Origin: Castor canadensis
Lineage: Eukaryota > Chordata > Mammalia > Rodentia > Castoridae
Assembly (NCBI RefSeq): GCF_047511655.1
Contig: NC_133391.1
Location: forward strand, 128,062,906-128,126,905
DNA: 64,000 nucleotides
Direction: 5' to 3'
Positions 15,010-25,719 of this stretch are shown here, piece by piece; the first letter of the stretch is position 1; each line of letters begins with the position of its first letter. Both the position numbers and the translations under genes were made by a program. A model generated the notes under the pieces. The model did not search any database, was not told the origin of the DNA, and worked only from the letters and a program-made list of their open reading frames with translations.

Positions 15010-15362
15010 GATTAGTCAGTTTTATGTTACCATAATGAAATATCTGAAGCAACTAACTTATAAAGAGAAAAAGGTTTATTTTAGCTCATGGCTCTTGAGG
15101 CCTCAGTCAAGATCAGGTGCCCCACTGCTCTGGGCCTCTGGCAAGGGTGGCACATTATGGCACAGTATATGGAAGAGGAAGTGACTTACGACTTGAGCCA
15201 GGAAAGTGAGAATGACTAAGAGACTGGGGCCACAAGATCCCCTTCAAAGGCATGCCCCTAAAATGATCGTCGAAGATTCACAGCATCTCCCAATACCACC
15301 ATACTGGGGATCAAGCCTTTGACAGGTAGACCTTCGAGGGACACTCATCCAAACCATAGCAC
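15010..15362 (-). mobile_element. MaLR (ERVL-type) LTR
   Basis: Reads antisense: it opens with GATTAGTCAGTTTTATGTTACC, continues with TTATAAAGAGAAAAAGGTTT, and ends with CATCCAAACCATAGCA. Those are the two ends and the poly(A)-signal region of MST/MLT1 LTRs. Only a solo LTR is seen. Confidence 0.78.
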
Positions 15363-15552
15363 CTAGCAAGGATTTCTGGGCCTTGAGATTGAACCTAATG
15401 TAGAAAGGAAGCTGGGGAGGAGGTGGTCACGGATATCTCAAGGGCATTTCTGAGTTCAAATGACAAAAAGTCTGCCTTTCTTCCCTTCCTATCCCTTCAA
15501 AAAAGCTAGGGAAAGAACTGAGGCTATCTTTGTATCTGTCCAAATAAATTTG

Positions 15553-15648
15553 AGCTGGGTGTGGTGGTACAGTCAAGAGGATTTTGAGTTTGAGGCCAGC
15601 CTGGGCTACATAGTGAGACCCTTTCACACACACACACACACACACACA
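15553..15648 (+). mobile_element. Partial B1 SINE ending in a (CA)12 tract
   Basis: GCTGGGTGTGGTGGTACA, then a deletion into GAGGCCAGCCTGGGCTACAT and GTGAGACCC. It then passes directly into CA repeats at 15625-15648 in place of an A-tail. Confidence 0.82.
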
Positions 15649-15782
15649 AAATTGTTTTAAGCCAAACCCATTTTGAAGTAAAAGAAAGGTTCAGAAATTA
15701 AGTACACTACAGAAAATAGAGGAGGGTATATTCCTCAGAGTCACAAGATTATAGACTAAGAAATGGTTAAATATGAGTTACG

Positions 15783-16198
15783 GAGGCCCTTGGTTTAGAA
15801 CAAACTCTTGCAGTAGGCCCAATCGACCATGCTAAAAATAAAAATGAAGTCACTCGTGCTAGTTTCCCCTCACCAAGCTAAAACTAAACTGTTTATCTGA
15901 CCTAATAAATCAAGATTAAAGAGTTTCCCAAGCAGGTCATGGAGTTCCCTCTGCCTTTCAGGCAACCTGAAATAACTTGCCTTTAACCATCTAGTTATGT
16001 TTCTATTGTTCTGTCTCCCTGATGCTGAATTAAAAGCAATTTTGAAATAACCAATTTGCTTTTTGTTCTTTTTGTTTCTGCTTTCTTCTGTGAACCCAAC
16101 CTCTTCTCAGACCTTCAGAATACTATTTTATGGACTGTAGTGTTGCCTGATTTCTAGATTAAAAAATAAAGCTAATTAAGATCATTAAACTAAATTTT
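15783..16198 (+). mobile_element. LTR-like repeat, copy A
   Basis: About 415 bp that aligns by eye along its whole length with 22216-22665. Shared blocks include CACCAAGCTAAAACTAAACTG, TTTATCTGACCT, GAAATAACCAATTTGCTTTTTG, and near the end AATAAAGC.AATTAAG. The terminal poly(A) signal and length suit a solo LTR. I cannot name the family, and the borders are approximate. Confidence 0.7.
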
Positions 16199-17018
16199 GT
16201 AATTTTGCTCTTGGATGGATCCATACCCTTCCACACACATGTGAAATTACATTTAATTCTCAAAGGGAGGTTGATGCTATTCTTTCATTTTATTGAACAG
16301 TCCAGCATTGTAGAGCTTGGAGGTCCTTGAATCAGGAGTCAAGCTGAGGAGAACTGATTCAGGGCTCAATGCCGATTCTCCTGGTTTCTGTCAGATGTCA
16401 AGTGGACTAAATGCTTGCATTATAATGTCGCACCTGTTTTCTGTATGCATCATGCTCCTGCTTTCTTCCTTGCATCATTTGAGCAGTGAATCAATATAAG
16501 CGCGTCCCACAGTTTCCCTACCCAAGAGTAGCTGCAGCTGCAGAGAGAGAAGGCGTAGGGTTGTGATTTTGAGAATCTGAGTCAGTTTCACACCTGAAGG
16601 TGAGGGAGACGAGCCCGGCAGTTCCTTACTAAGAATACATACCCTTTGTCATCATTTACTTCTCTCATGGGAGAGCACTTCTGCTAAAACAGACTACATT
16701 TCACCTACCCAAGCAAAGAGTTAAGTTAAAGGAGCAGCATCCAATTTTTTGTTCCTGGCCAGGGGAGGGAGGCCCAGTGGGTCAGCACTCAGCAGCAGTG
16801 CTACTGTGGTGGGGCGTAGTTGTTTTCCCCATCCAGTGGCCTCGTTTCCCACTTCTGTCACTGTGCCCACTTCTTTCTGGGTCACTAGTCACTACCATGG
16901 TTTGATTATGCAAGCTCTTTCGGATTTTCTTTTTTTAGAGAAGAGCACATATATCTCCAAACCGAACTACTTTTATTGTCACATGTGATTCACAGTAACA
17001 CTGACATTTTTGCCTAGA
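16199..17018. other. Intergenic, nothing recognised
   Basis: Apparently single-copy sequence with no supported gene. Short open frames here have no recognisable homology or coding character. Confidence 0.4.
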
Positions 17019-17029
17019 AATCTTGGTTG

Positions 17030-17110
17030 CCACTTTTTTTGTTTTTTTGGTTGTACTCATACTTGCTAGGCAGGTGCTGTACCACTTGAACCACTCTACC
17101 AGCCCACCAC
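17030..17110 (-). mobile_element. ID-type SINE
   Basis: TTGCTAGGCAGGTGCTGTACCACTTGAACCACTCTACCAGCCC is the reverse complement of the A box and 5' end, after a T-rich tail. Confidence 0.8.
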
Positions 17111-17616
17111 TCCTTAATAGGCTCTCACAAATCATTGTTGTGAGACCTGCCCTTCTATTCACTTTATCTTTGCCTGGTTCACTGTCGGGTGCTTGTATAA
17201 TTTTTATTTTTTCATTTAAGAATGAACAAAATAGGAGGAAATATAGCGTGTCTGAGAAAATACAGTATTGTTCCTCTTTTAACAATTTATACTTCAAGAA
17301 AGATTGCCAAGTTGATAGAATAATTGTTACTGTCAAGCATTGTTTGTTACACACAACCATGTGTGTGTTTAATCCAATTCAGATTGTCAAATTCTAACTC
17401 TTTAAAAACTATTTTCTGTCATTTTTGTTTGACATCTAGTAATCCATCTAATGTTATTTCCCCTTTCTTCATCAGTAGGAAATAAACAGAATCAATTTTT
17501 GTCCCACCCAAAAAGAAAAGGAAACTTTAGATATTATTATGTTAATCTGCACTGTAGCTATTGTTAAATAAACAATGTAAATACATGTAAGTACTTCCAG
17601 ACTCTTTGAATTTCTT

Positions 17617-17745
17617 TGTTGTTGTTGGTTTTGTTTTTTAGAGACAAAGTTTCATTATGTATCCCAGGCTGATCTGGAACTCACAATCTTCCTGTCTCTG
17701 ACTCCCTAAATTCTAGAATTGTAGAATGCACCATCATGCCTGGCT
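17617..17745 (-). mobile_element. B1 SINE
   Basis: A T-run, GAGACAAAGTTTCATTATGT, CAGGCTGATCTGGAACTCAC and CACCATCATGCCTGGCT: the reverse-complement B1 landmarks, diverged. Confidence 0.83.
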
Positions 17746-17945
17746 TGCTCTGAATTTTTAATAAAGTCATTTCTCTAACACATAGGAATGGTAAAACAGA
17801 AGTATAAAAGTTGACAAGTCTAAAACTCAGTAACATCAGACTATTCAGAATGTATCCTGATGGTATTAATTTTATCTCATGTCTGTGGTTCCAACTCAGA
17901 TGACAAACATGAACACTGTCTTTTATAATCAAAGGTGATAAGAGA

Positions 17946-18015
17946 GCTGGTGGAGTGGCGCAAGCAGTAGAGCGCCTGCCCAGTATGTGTGAAGCCCTGA
18001 GTTTGAACTTCAGTA

Positions 18016-18054
<39 letters not shown>
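17946..18054 (+). mobile_element. ID-type SINE ending in a (CA)n microsatellite
   Basis: GCTGGTGGAGTGGCGCAAGCAGTAGAG with the B-box region GAGTTTGAACTTCAGTACCA. The final ACCACA runs straight into CA repeats at 18017-18054. Confidence 0.87.
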
Positions 18055-18058
<4 letters not shown>

Positions 18059-18587
18059 AAGATGATAAGAACTAATGTGGGAAAGACCTGGACTGTATAG
18101 ATAAATAAATTTCACTGTAGTCATGAAGTAAGAGAACAGAATGTTACTATGGCTCGTTTTATGAGAAGTGTATTTCAATTCTTCCCCCTACTTAGTTGTC
18201 GATTGAATAACATATTGACCTTTCACAGTAACTCCTTTTTTTGCAATAGAAAAAAATGTTCTTAGAATAAGAAAGAAATGTGTGATTTATGTGTGGAGAG
18301 CAGAGCAAAGAAAGTGCTATGCTTCTGCACAATTCAGGAAGCATTCAAGAAGAGCAGCAAGAGAGGCCCAGTTGCTTTTGTTGTGAAGACACCATACATT
18401 TTTTAAAAACAGTATTTTTAAAGTAAACCTTTCCATGCTTCCTCAATTGCAGAAAGCAATTCATGAACTGCAGAAAATAAAGAATTTCATGTGTACATAA
18501 GGATGAAGAAATAGCTGTGTTATTTCCATTTGGGGCATGTTTTTCTCCTCATTCTTCCTTTAAAATATATGATTTTTCTAGCCTAAT

Positions 18588-18690
18588 TGAAAAGGTGATT
18601 CAAGTGGTAAGAGACTGCCTAGAAAGTGTGAGGCCCTGAGTTCAAACCTAACTACTGGCAAAAAAGAAAAGAAAAGATAATATAGGCTAA
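18588..18690 (+). mobile_element. ID-type SINE
   Basis: GGTGATTCAAGTGGTAAGAG, GAGGCCCTGAGTTCAAACC and an AAAAGAAAAGAAAAG tail. Confidence 0.82.
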
Positions 18691-18784
18691 AGGAGAAAAT
18701 GTGGAAAAGATACAAAGCACAAAGGTGAAAAATGAAAAATCTACCAAATTCCCTCCATCCAAACATGTTTGCTGTTTTTGTTGT

Positions 18785-18995
18785 TTCAATTAACTATTGC
18801 CAAAATAATGCTATATAATAAATGACTTCAAAATCTCAGTAGCTTGCTATTATAAACTATTATTTATTTTTCTACTCATGGTTCTGTGGGTTGGTTGGAT
18901 GGATTTTGACTGGAATTAGTTGAGTTTGGCTTTAAGCTACAGGTCTGGGGTAAATGGATTTCATTGTGACTTGTCTAGGGCCACATCTAAAGAGA
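18785..18995. mobile_element. Ancient interspersed repeat (family uncertain)
   Basis: Resembles the widespread mammalian repeat phrased as CATAA.AAA..ACTTCAAAATCTCAGTAGCTT followed by CTCATGGTTCTGTGGGTTGG. A similar but weaker match starts near 32785. I recognise the phrase but not a secure family name. Confidence 0.45.
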
Positions 18996-19140
18996 AGCAC
19001 TACAATTTTCCAGTGAAATGAAAGAATGGACACATAAGCAAGGGCGGGGAATGTTAGGCAAAGCTGTAGATGAAACAACATTGGTTGTAAATGAATAATT
19101 ACTGAAACTGTAGGTTTATTACAGTATTCTTTCCAGTCCT

Positions 19141-19320
19141 GTTATGATTTGAATGTGTCCCCTGCAAAAGTCAGGTGTTGAAACCTAATGGCCAATGTGA
19201 TATTATCAAGGGTGGGGTGTTAATAGCTGATTAGGCCATGGGGGCTCCTCCCTGTGAATGGAGGAGCACCTTGTAATTCCATTAATTCTTCCATCACATA
19301 CAGAGGTGAGTCAATATTCT
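19141..19320 (+). mobile_element. MaLR (ERVL-type) LTR, 5' part
   Basis: TGTTATGATTTGAATGTGTCCCC, GGTGTTGAAACCTAATGGCC and GATTAGGCCATGGGGGCTCC follow the order of MLT1/MST LTR starts. The 3' half is missing. Confidence 0.78.
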
Positions 19321-19372
19321 CAGCCAGTAGTTAAAGCCAATTTCTTTACAGTGCTAATAATTTAACCATTTT

Positions 19373-19575
19373 GAGGTACTGAGGATCGAGTCCAGGGCCT
19401 CATGCATGCTAGGGAAGCATTCCACCAATTGAGCCATGCCCCAAGCCCCTTGTTGTTTGTTTTGTTAGGCAAGGGCCTCAACAATTCTGCCCTAGGCTGG
19501 CCTCAAACTTGCGATCCTCCTGCCTCTGCCTTCCAAGTAGCTGTAATTACAGGCGTGCACCACCACACTAAGCTA
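19373..19575 (-). mobile_element. B1-ID composite SINE
   Basis: In antisense, an ID unit (19373-19447, GAGTCCAGGGCCTCATGCATG through GAGCCATGCCCCAAGCCCC), a short T/G-rich linker and one B1 unit (19465-19575, GCTGGCCTCAAACTTGCGAT and GCGTGCACCACCAC). The sense order is therefore B1 then ID. Confidence 0.87.
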
Positions 19576-19604
19576 AGTCACTCCAAACTAAGTGGTATGC
19601 AAAA

Positions 19605-19728
19605 TCAGAGTAGATGCCTGTAGTCCCATCTATTTGGGAGTCTGAGGCAAGAGGATCTCTTGAGCCCAGGAGTCAGAAGCAAGCTTGGGAAGCATAGTGA
19701 GATCCTGTCTCAAAGGAACAAAACCCTT
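19605..19728 (+). mobile_element. B1 SINE
   Basis: GCCTGTAGTCCCATCTATTTGG, GTCTGAGGCAAGAGGATCTC, GAGCCCAGGAGTCAG and GAGATCCTGTCTCAAAGG. Confidence 0.84.
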
Positions 19729-20721
19729 TTTTGTTATCCTCTCATATTCTGTAGGTGAGGAGTTCAGGCAGGACGCAATATATATTCCTGGCCCCTATGA
19801 TGTCTGGGGCCTCTGAGGAAGACTCTAAAGGCTGAGAGTGTCTTTTCATGTCTGGCACCTGGGCTGAGAAGCTTCGGAGGTTAAGCTAAGCTGGGACTGT
19901 CAACAGAGCATTGAGACTTGTCCTTTCCACAGTCTGGTTTTCCACAGCATGGTGTCTGGGGGCCAAGTGGGAGCATCCAGTGAAGGAACTTCTGTTGAGT
20001 GAGCAGGGCAAGAAAGTTACGGGAAGCTGCATGGCTTGGTCAAACCCCCCTCTAGAGATCACACGGCACTCCTCTGTCACACGCCACCCCTCTGTCACAC
20101 TCCACTGGCCAAATCATAGCCTACCTGGATTCGCAGCAGGATACAATCATTCAAATCCACCTCTCAGTGGGAGGTGGTTCACAGTGTTTCCACAACTCTG
20201 CTCAGCTTCACACTTCAGTGGGAGCTGCTGCACTTCAGAGCTCCAGGAGAGATGCTGCACTGGCAGCCTGGCGATCGATTCGTGTCCAAGGAACTTCTGT
20301 CTGGCATTGCAGTCTGAATAGAGTGCTTTAATAGTCTTGCTTTTTTCCCCAAGTTGTCCCTGTGTTCTTCCTCTGAAATTACGTGTGTAGACTGAGCATC
20401 TCACCCTGGTTTTAGAGTGTTTTAAGGATTTATTTTCACATCTTCTGTGGATCATTCAGAGTCATTTCCTCTGACTTGCCAGCCTTCATTGTCTTGCATG
20501 AAACTGATCAACCATTTGGGGTTACAGTCCTCACAGAGTAGAAGAAAAATGTTCTTGATGACTCTTTGCTGCAGGAGAGGCATGAGGTCCTTTATCTTTT
20601 GTGACTGCCTTAGAAGGAACCAGAGACATAGATGGGCTTCCATCCCTTTCTGTCCATCATCCAATACCAATACACTGTCATATGTTTATTCATTACTTCT
20701 TTTCATCCCCTATTATCTACC
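19729..20721. other. Intergenic, nothing recognised
   Basis: Contains a short imperfect repeat of CACNCCNCTCTGTCACAC near 20062-20105 and a fairly long chance open frame (19911-20321). I see no homology or splice structure that would make it a gene. Confidence 0.4.
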
Positions 20722-21096
20722 TGTGTAGCAGAGAGGAAGATCAAAAGAAAACAAACTAGGCCTGAGTCCTGAGAAAGTAGCAGGGAGGTAGGGATGGCAT
20801 AGCAAAGAGATAAAACCTGAGAAATCTGAATATGAGGAAGGTCACGTAGCACCAGGGAGGGGAAAGTCACATAGCACTAGGGTAATGTAGCCAATAAAAT
20901 TAAATATAACCATATATGGATTAGACCTTGCTTTTTGCTTCTGTAACCTGCTTGTAAGGGTATATAAGGTGAGACCCCTTTGTTCTCAGGGCTCAGCCTT
21001 TGGACAAGAGTCTGCTGAGTGTGTGCTGGCACAATAAAATGTTGCTTCCTGCTAATTGCCTCAAGAGTCCCGTATCTCAGCTAGCAAACTCCCACA
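20722..21096 (+). mobile_element. Solo LTR of an ERV1-like endogenous retrovirus with TATA and poly(A) signals
   Basis: About 375 bp from TGTGTAGCAG to CTCCCACA (TG...CA ends), with the internal order of a class I LTR. There are two diverged short repeats with CACGTAGCACCAGGG / CACATAGCACTAGGG in U3, a TATATAAGG box at 20961, AATAAA at 21033-21038, then a U5 ending in TCTCAGC. TACC precedes the left end and recurs one base after the right end, a possible 4-bp target duplication with one extra A. No internal retroviral genes are seen. Confidence 0.75.
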
Positions 21097-21229
21097 ATAC
21101 CTGAGCCTGTCCTTTGCCCATTTTTCTATTAAATTTTCAACATATTTTAACAATGTCTTTGTTTATTGTAGCAACCCTTTGCCTTTTCTGTTTAAATGTA
21201 TTAATGGAACATTTTAAAATGTTTTAAAA

Positions 21230-21405
21230 TGCTGGGCATGGTGTTACATGCCTATAATCTCAGCTACTTGGAAGGTAGAAGGAGGATCATAAATTTGAGT
21301 CCAGCCTGGGCAAAGTTAGTGAGACCCTACCTCAAAAGCAAATATAAAACAAAAGGGCTGGGGTTGTGGCTAAAGAGGTAGAGTGCATGTTTAAAAACAT
21401 CTTGG
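21230..21405 (+). mobile_element. B1-ID composite SINE
   Basis: B1 unit GCTGGGCATGGTGTTACATGCC through GAGACCCTACCTCAAAA, then an A-rich linker and a truncated ID start GGGCTGGGGTTGTGGCTAAAG. Confidence 0.85.
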
Positions 21406-21493
21406 ATTTTATTTTCTTCTTTTATTTTTATATCTCTAATTTCCACATAAACGAAACAATCACCTTCTCTAGTTAAAAACCAGTAATAAGTGC

Positions 21494-21590
21494 ACTGGGT
21501 GTGTGGCTCAGTGGTAGAATGCTTACCTAGCATGGTAAGACCCTGAGTTCCATCCCTAGCACTGCGCAGCAAATAAATAAATAAATAAAT
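21494..21590 (+). mobile_element. ID-type SINE
   Basis: CTGGGTGTGTGGCTCAGTGG (A-box region) and GAGTTCCATCCCTAGCACTG, with an AAATAAATAAAT tail. Confidence 0.88.
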
Positions 21591-21599
21591 CCCCTTTAG

Positions 21600-22215
21600 G
21601 ACAGTTACTATTAAAAAACAATAACAAACAACCCAGAATATAAGCAGTGTTGGAGAGGATATGAAGAAACTGGAACTTTGTGCTGCTCGTGGCATTGTAA
21701 AATATTGTGGCCACTATGCTAGTCAAGCATGCCACCACTGCACTACATCCCCAGCCCTGGTGTGGCCATTATAGAAAACAGTATGGCAGTCCACCAAAAA
21801 ATTAAAAATAGAATTGCCATTTAGTGTATCCATTCCACTCTTGGGTACATACCCAAAAGATTTGAAACCTGGGTCTTAAGATATTTACATATTCATGCTC
21901 ATAGTAGCACTGATCACAACAGTCAAAAAGTAGAAACAGTCAAATCCATTCATTGATAGATAAACGGATAAACAAAATGTAGCATATCGATACAACAGCA
22001 TTCAGCCTTCAAACGACCCAAAATTCTGACAGGTGCTACAATGTGGATGAACCCAGAAGACATTATGCTAAGTAAAATAAAGGAGGCACAAAGAGATAAA
22101 TGGTACATAATTCCACCTATGAGGCACAGAGAGTAGTCACATTCATAGAGAAAGGAAGCAGAATGGGTGTCAGGGGTGAGGGGAGGGGAGGAAGGGAGTT
22201 GTTTAATCATCAATT
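21600..22215 (+). mobile_element. Ancient L1 fragment (ORF2 end and 3' UTR)
   Basis: Reads in sense through L1 ORF2 C-terminal phrases (CACTCTTGGGTACATACCCAAAAGA, then ATAAACGGATAAACAAAATGT and ATGCTAAGTAAAATAA) into a G-rich 3' UTR. It is interrupted near 21722-21757 by a fragment of a reversed ID SINE. Confidence 0.8.
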
Positions 22216-22665
22216 ACAGGAGGCCTTTGTTTTGGACCAAGATCTTGCTAAAAATCAAAATGGAGGCACTCATGCTAAAGTTCCTCCTCACCAAGCTAAA
22301 ACTAAACTGTTTATCTGACCTGAGAAATCAGGATTAGAGAGATAATATCCAAGTTCCTCAAAAAGGTCAGTTTCAACTGGCATGATAATGCAGTTCCCAC
22401 TGCCTTAATCCTTAGCCTGAGGTAACCTGGTGTTAACTAACCAGTTGGTTGTAATGTTATGACTCTCCCTGTGCCTGCCTTACACAGAAAGTAACTTCGA
22501 AATGACCAATTTGCTTTTTGTTCTTTGGTTTCTGCTTGCTTCAGCCCTTTCCTGTCTATCAAACCTCTGCTCTGCTCTTTGGAACACTTACAGTTTAGTG
22601 GAATGAAGTGTTGCCCGATTCTGTAAGAGAAAATAAAGCCAATTAAGGTCTTTAAACTGGGTTTA
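22216..22665 (+). mobile_element. LTR-like repeat, copy B
   Basis: A second copy of the element at 15783-16198, including a near-identical CACCAAGCTAAAACTAAACTG block and the terminal AATAAAGCCAATTAAG. It carries an extra about 30 bp in its middle. It sits directly after an L1 fragment, so the left border is approximate. Confidence 0.7.
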
Positions 22666-22970
22666 ATTCCCAGAACCCTCCCACCTCCAAAAAAAAAGAA
22701 AACAATCTTTAAGTTGTAATTTAGTCCCTTGACAATGGGTAACAACAAGATGAAAGGAGATGAAAGAAATGAAGAGAATTTTGGAGAACTCTGCACATGA
22801 GAAGAGTTCTGGAGACTGATTGCATATCAGTGTGAATACACTTAACAATGGCATTAAACAATAGCCATTTAGTTCTATCAGCTTTAATATCAGAATAATG
22901 ATAGTAATAAGGGTTGGAAAACATCTGAGTTTTTAAAAAATCTTAGATTTTTAAATCTAAGAGCCTTAGA
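22666..22970. other. Intergenic, nothing recognised
   Basis: No feature supported beyond a short A-run at 22689. Confidence 0.35.
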
Positions 22971-22972
22971 AT

Positions 22973-23180
22973 TATCTATCCATCGCTCTATCTATCTCTC
23001 TATCCATCTATCTATCCATCCATCTATCCATCCATCTATCCATCTATCTATCCATCTATCTATCCATCCATCCATCCATCATCTATCCATCCATCTATCC
23101 ATCCATCTATCCATCCATCTATTCATCCATCTATCCATCTATCTATCCAACCGTCTATCCATCTATCTATCTGCCTACCT
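22973..23180. repeat. Tetranucleotide microsatellite, (CATC/TATC)n
   Basis: About 200 bp of interspersed ATCC and ATCT units with few interruptions. It is likely to be highly length-variable. Confidence 0.97.
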
Positions 23181-23184
23181 GAGA

Positions 23185-23285
23185 TTGGGGTCTCACTATG
23201 TTGCCGAGACTGGTTTTCAATGGCTGAGCTTCAGTGATCCTTCTGCCTCAGCCTCCTAGTGCTGGAACTCTAAGCACTTCTGCTC
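23185..23285 (-). mobile_element. B1 SINE
   Basis: GGGGTCTCACTATGTTGCCG, CTTCAGTGATCCTTCTGCC and TCAGCCTCCTAGTGCTGG. Confidence 0.8.
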
Positions 23286-24035
23286 TGCATATACTTTTAC
23301 CGAAACACTCAGGTTACTTTCTGGGCTGTCTGCTATCATGGCCAACATTCTCCCTCTCTCACACATCATCTGGACCACCTCATCATAGTCCCCAGTCTTT
23401 CTTGCTGTACCCTTACCATTACCACTCTTCCCTATTTCAGACTCTCCCAGTACTGGGACAGATCAACTTACTAGTGGTGCCACATCTTATGGTGGCAAAG
23501 GAGCAGGTTCTTTGGGGTAAGGGTAGAGTAATAGAATAGTAAACCCTGTGCTCAGACACCTCCCTTTTTTCTCCTTTCACCCACCCTCCCATCCTCCCCT
23601 CCAAAGATCCAAATAAATTTCCAATTCCTACCCTAACTCTTTACCTCCTACCATACAACTACACCCTACCTGAGAAGGCTTTTGAAGTCTGTTTGTTTAC
23701 TGGTTTTGTGTCCCTAAACTCTCAAGATCAAGTCCAATCTCACTATTATATTTCCCTACAAGGAATAAAAGGAAAAGAGGAAACAGAGAGAGTGGGGGGG
23801 GGGCTTGGATGGAAAGCTTAGGAAAAAGCTTATTAATTAGATTCTCCATTGTCTGTAGAATCTTTAGAAAGTCACAAGCTGGGTGCCTGCTTGTTCAGTG
23901 ACTGGAAGTGACAGTTACATTTCCCAGCCACCACCCTAGAACGTGCTACTTACCAGCTCTCTGCACTGAGGCAAACAGCCTTTCAGCTGGAATGCTAGCA
24001 CATGCCTTCACCCCAGGCTATCTTTTCCTATTAGT
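23286..24035. other. Intergenic, nothing recognised
   Basis: C/T-rich in its first part (23340-23680). There is no gene or named repeat, only a short G9 run at 23796. Confidence 0.4.
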
Positions 24036-24039
24036 CGAT

Positions 24040-24200
24040 ATGCATTTTAAAACACAAATTTAATTATGCTTCTCCTGCTTAACCCCTTTAATAACTTCCC
24101 ATTATGCTGAGAAAATAGATGAAAACCCTCCCCTTCCCTTAAGACCTGTGGAATCAGCATCTGCCCAGCCACCAGTCACAGTTGCTGTTCATTTTGCTCT
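24040..24200 (+). mobile_element. L2-like remnant
   Basis: AATTATGCTTCTCCTGCTTAA, then TTTAATAACTTCCCATTATGC and a GATGAAAACCC-type continuation resemble the L2 3' region. It is highly diverged. Confidence 0.5.
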
Positions 24201-24583
24201 TTTGGTTCTCAACTGTTTAAAGTTTTTCTCTTTGCCTGTGTTGGAACCCAGTGGAGGGGAGGAAAGCTCTTCATAATGGAAGAATGCTTGCTTAAAAATG
24301 GAGATGGAATGGTAGGTTTGGAAAAATTACAACTAGTAAATTGGTATATGTAAGGATGATCACAAATCATTGGTTAAAAGTTTGTGGGAGGACAGACTGT
24401 TCATATGGTCTCATGGATTACTTACTGTGTACTGTATAAAGGAACAAGATACCTTTATAATGAAGAGGCTAGTGAGTACCACTCTCACCAAGTGACTACA
24501 AATAGTCTAGTCTACAAGTGTTAAGATATATGATTTCTGCTGAGGAAGAGGAGGAAGAGGCAGAGGAGGAGAAAAGAAGAAGA

Positions 24584-24584
<1 letters not shown>

Positions 24585-24636
<52 letters not shown>

Positions 24637-24646
24637 AGAGAGAGAA
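24585..24646. repeat. (TG)n followed by (GA)n microsatellite
   Basis: A TG tract at about 24585-24617 passes into a GA tract to about 24646, preceded by a GAGGAA-rich purine stretch. Confidence 0.96.
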
Positions 24647-24717
24647 TAATTCAGTGAAAACTATGCAATCTCCACCTACATTCATTCATCAGTTGTTAAT
24701 GGTTTTGCTCTCTCTCT

Positions 24718-24797
24718 TTCTCTCTCTCTGAACTTGGAGACTCATGCTTACTAGGCAAATGCTCTACCCCTGAGATAAATCCCCAAACCCTGTATAA
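24718..24797 (-). mobile_element. ID-type SINE (diverged)
   Basis: CATGCTTACTAGGCAAATGC, then TCTACCCCTGAGATAAATCC. Confidence 0.75.
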
Positions 24798-25149
24798 TTC
24801 TTTGAACTTTTTTTTTTGTAGATTTGAAAAACTTCTTCTTAATAAAAAGTTGCATAAGTAAGTGGTTAGGACAAGATGTCTTTAGATATATGACTAAGTG
24901 TCTTGCTGATCCTTCCTTTTATCTAAACTAGACAGAATTACTTTGTTATAATTACTCCTGAACCACAATGGATTGTGCCCACTTTCTGCTTCCTTTGCGC
25001 CTTGCACAGTCCTGTTCTTATAAAATTTATAGCTCAGAGAAGTACAGCAGAATTGGTAAATGTTGCAGTCAGGCAGATTTCACAGAGAACCCAAAAGGTC
25101 TAAGCCATGAGTTTACCTCCTAAATTCCCTATTCAGAGAAGTTACAAGG

Positions 25150-25340
25150 TCAGAAGTATTCCTTTAGGGTAGTAGTTCTGAAACTAGACTGCATATTAGA
25201 ATAATTTAGAGACACTAAGCCAAGGCCACAGCCCAAAATAAAATTATGCCACCATCTGTGGAGGTAGAAGGCAGGCATCAGATTTGAGGCTCCCCAGGTA
25301 ATTCCAATATTCAGACAAGTTTGAGAACCACTGCTCTAAG
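25150..25340. mobile_element. hAT-Charlie MITE (MER20-like)
   Basis: Bounded by GTAGTTCTGAAACTAGACTG and its imperfect inverse GTTTGAGAACCACTGCTC. The inner phrase CTCCCCAGGTAATTCCAATA fits MER20. It is non-coding. Confidence 0.72.
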
Positions 25341-25719
25341 GGAAGTCTCTCCATGTGGAAATATAAGAAATGAACACGGATTCTCAACATCAGACAAGAA
25401 AGAAAGCCTACTTGGAGCTCCCAAGTTCAGACGGAAAACACCTTTCCAAGCTCATGTAACAGACAGCCCTTACCTCTCCAGCCATGCAGCCCCTTGTCCT
25501 GCTGGAGTCTCTATCCTTGGCCACAGGGATGCTCTCCAGTAGTTTAGAGTGAGAGAATTCCTTCTCTCATTTCCTAGGTGGGCTTGGGGAAGGAAAGTTC
25601 TGTAGCTAGTTCCAGGCATGAAAGGACACATAATAGTTTATTGTGGTGGTGGCATTCAATGGCAACCCTAACACAACAGTAAATTTATGGTATATTAAGC
25701 TTAAAGTCTTGTTGGAGGG

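Noticed and set aside
17681..18178. Open frames rich in Val-Cys or Arg-Glu (also near 30.6 kb and 61.6 kb)
   Set aside because: They are translations of CA and TC microsatellites, not proteins.
19911..20321. 136-codon open frame
   Set aside because: No recognisable domain, no splice context, and an equally long frame overlaps on the opposite strand. Treated as chance.
22973..23180. Possible CRISPR-like or structured array
   Set aside because: The period is four bases with ATCC/ATCT units and no spacers. It is a plain microsatellite in a mammalian genome.
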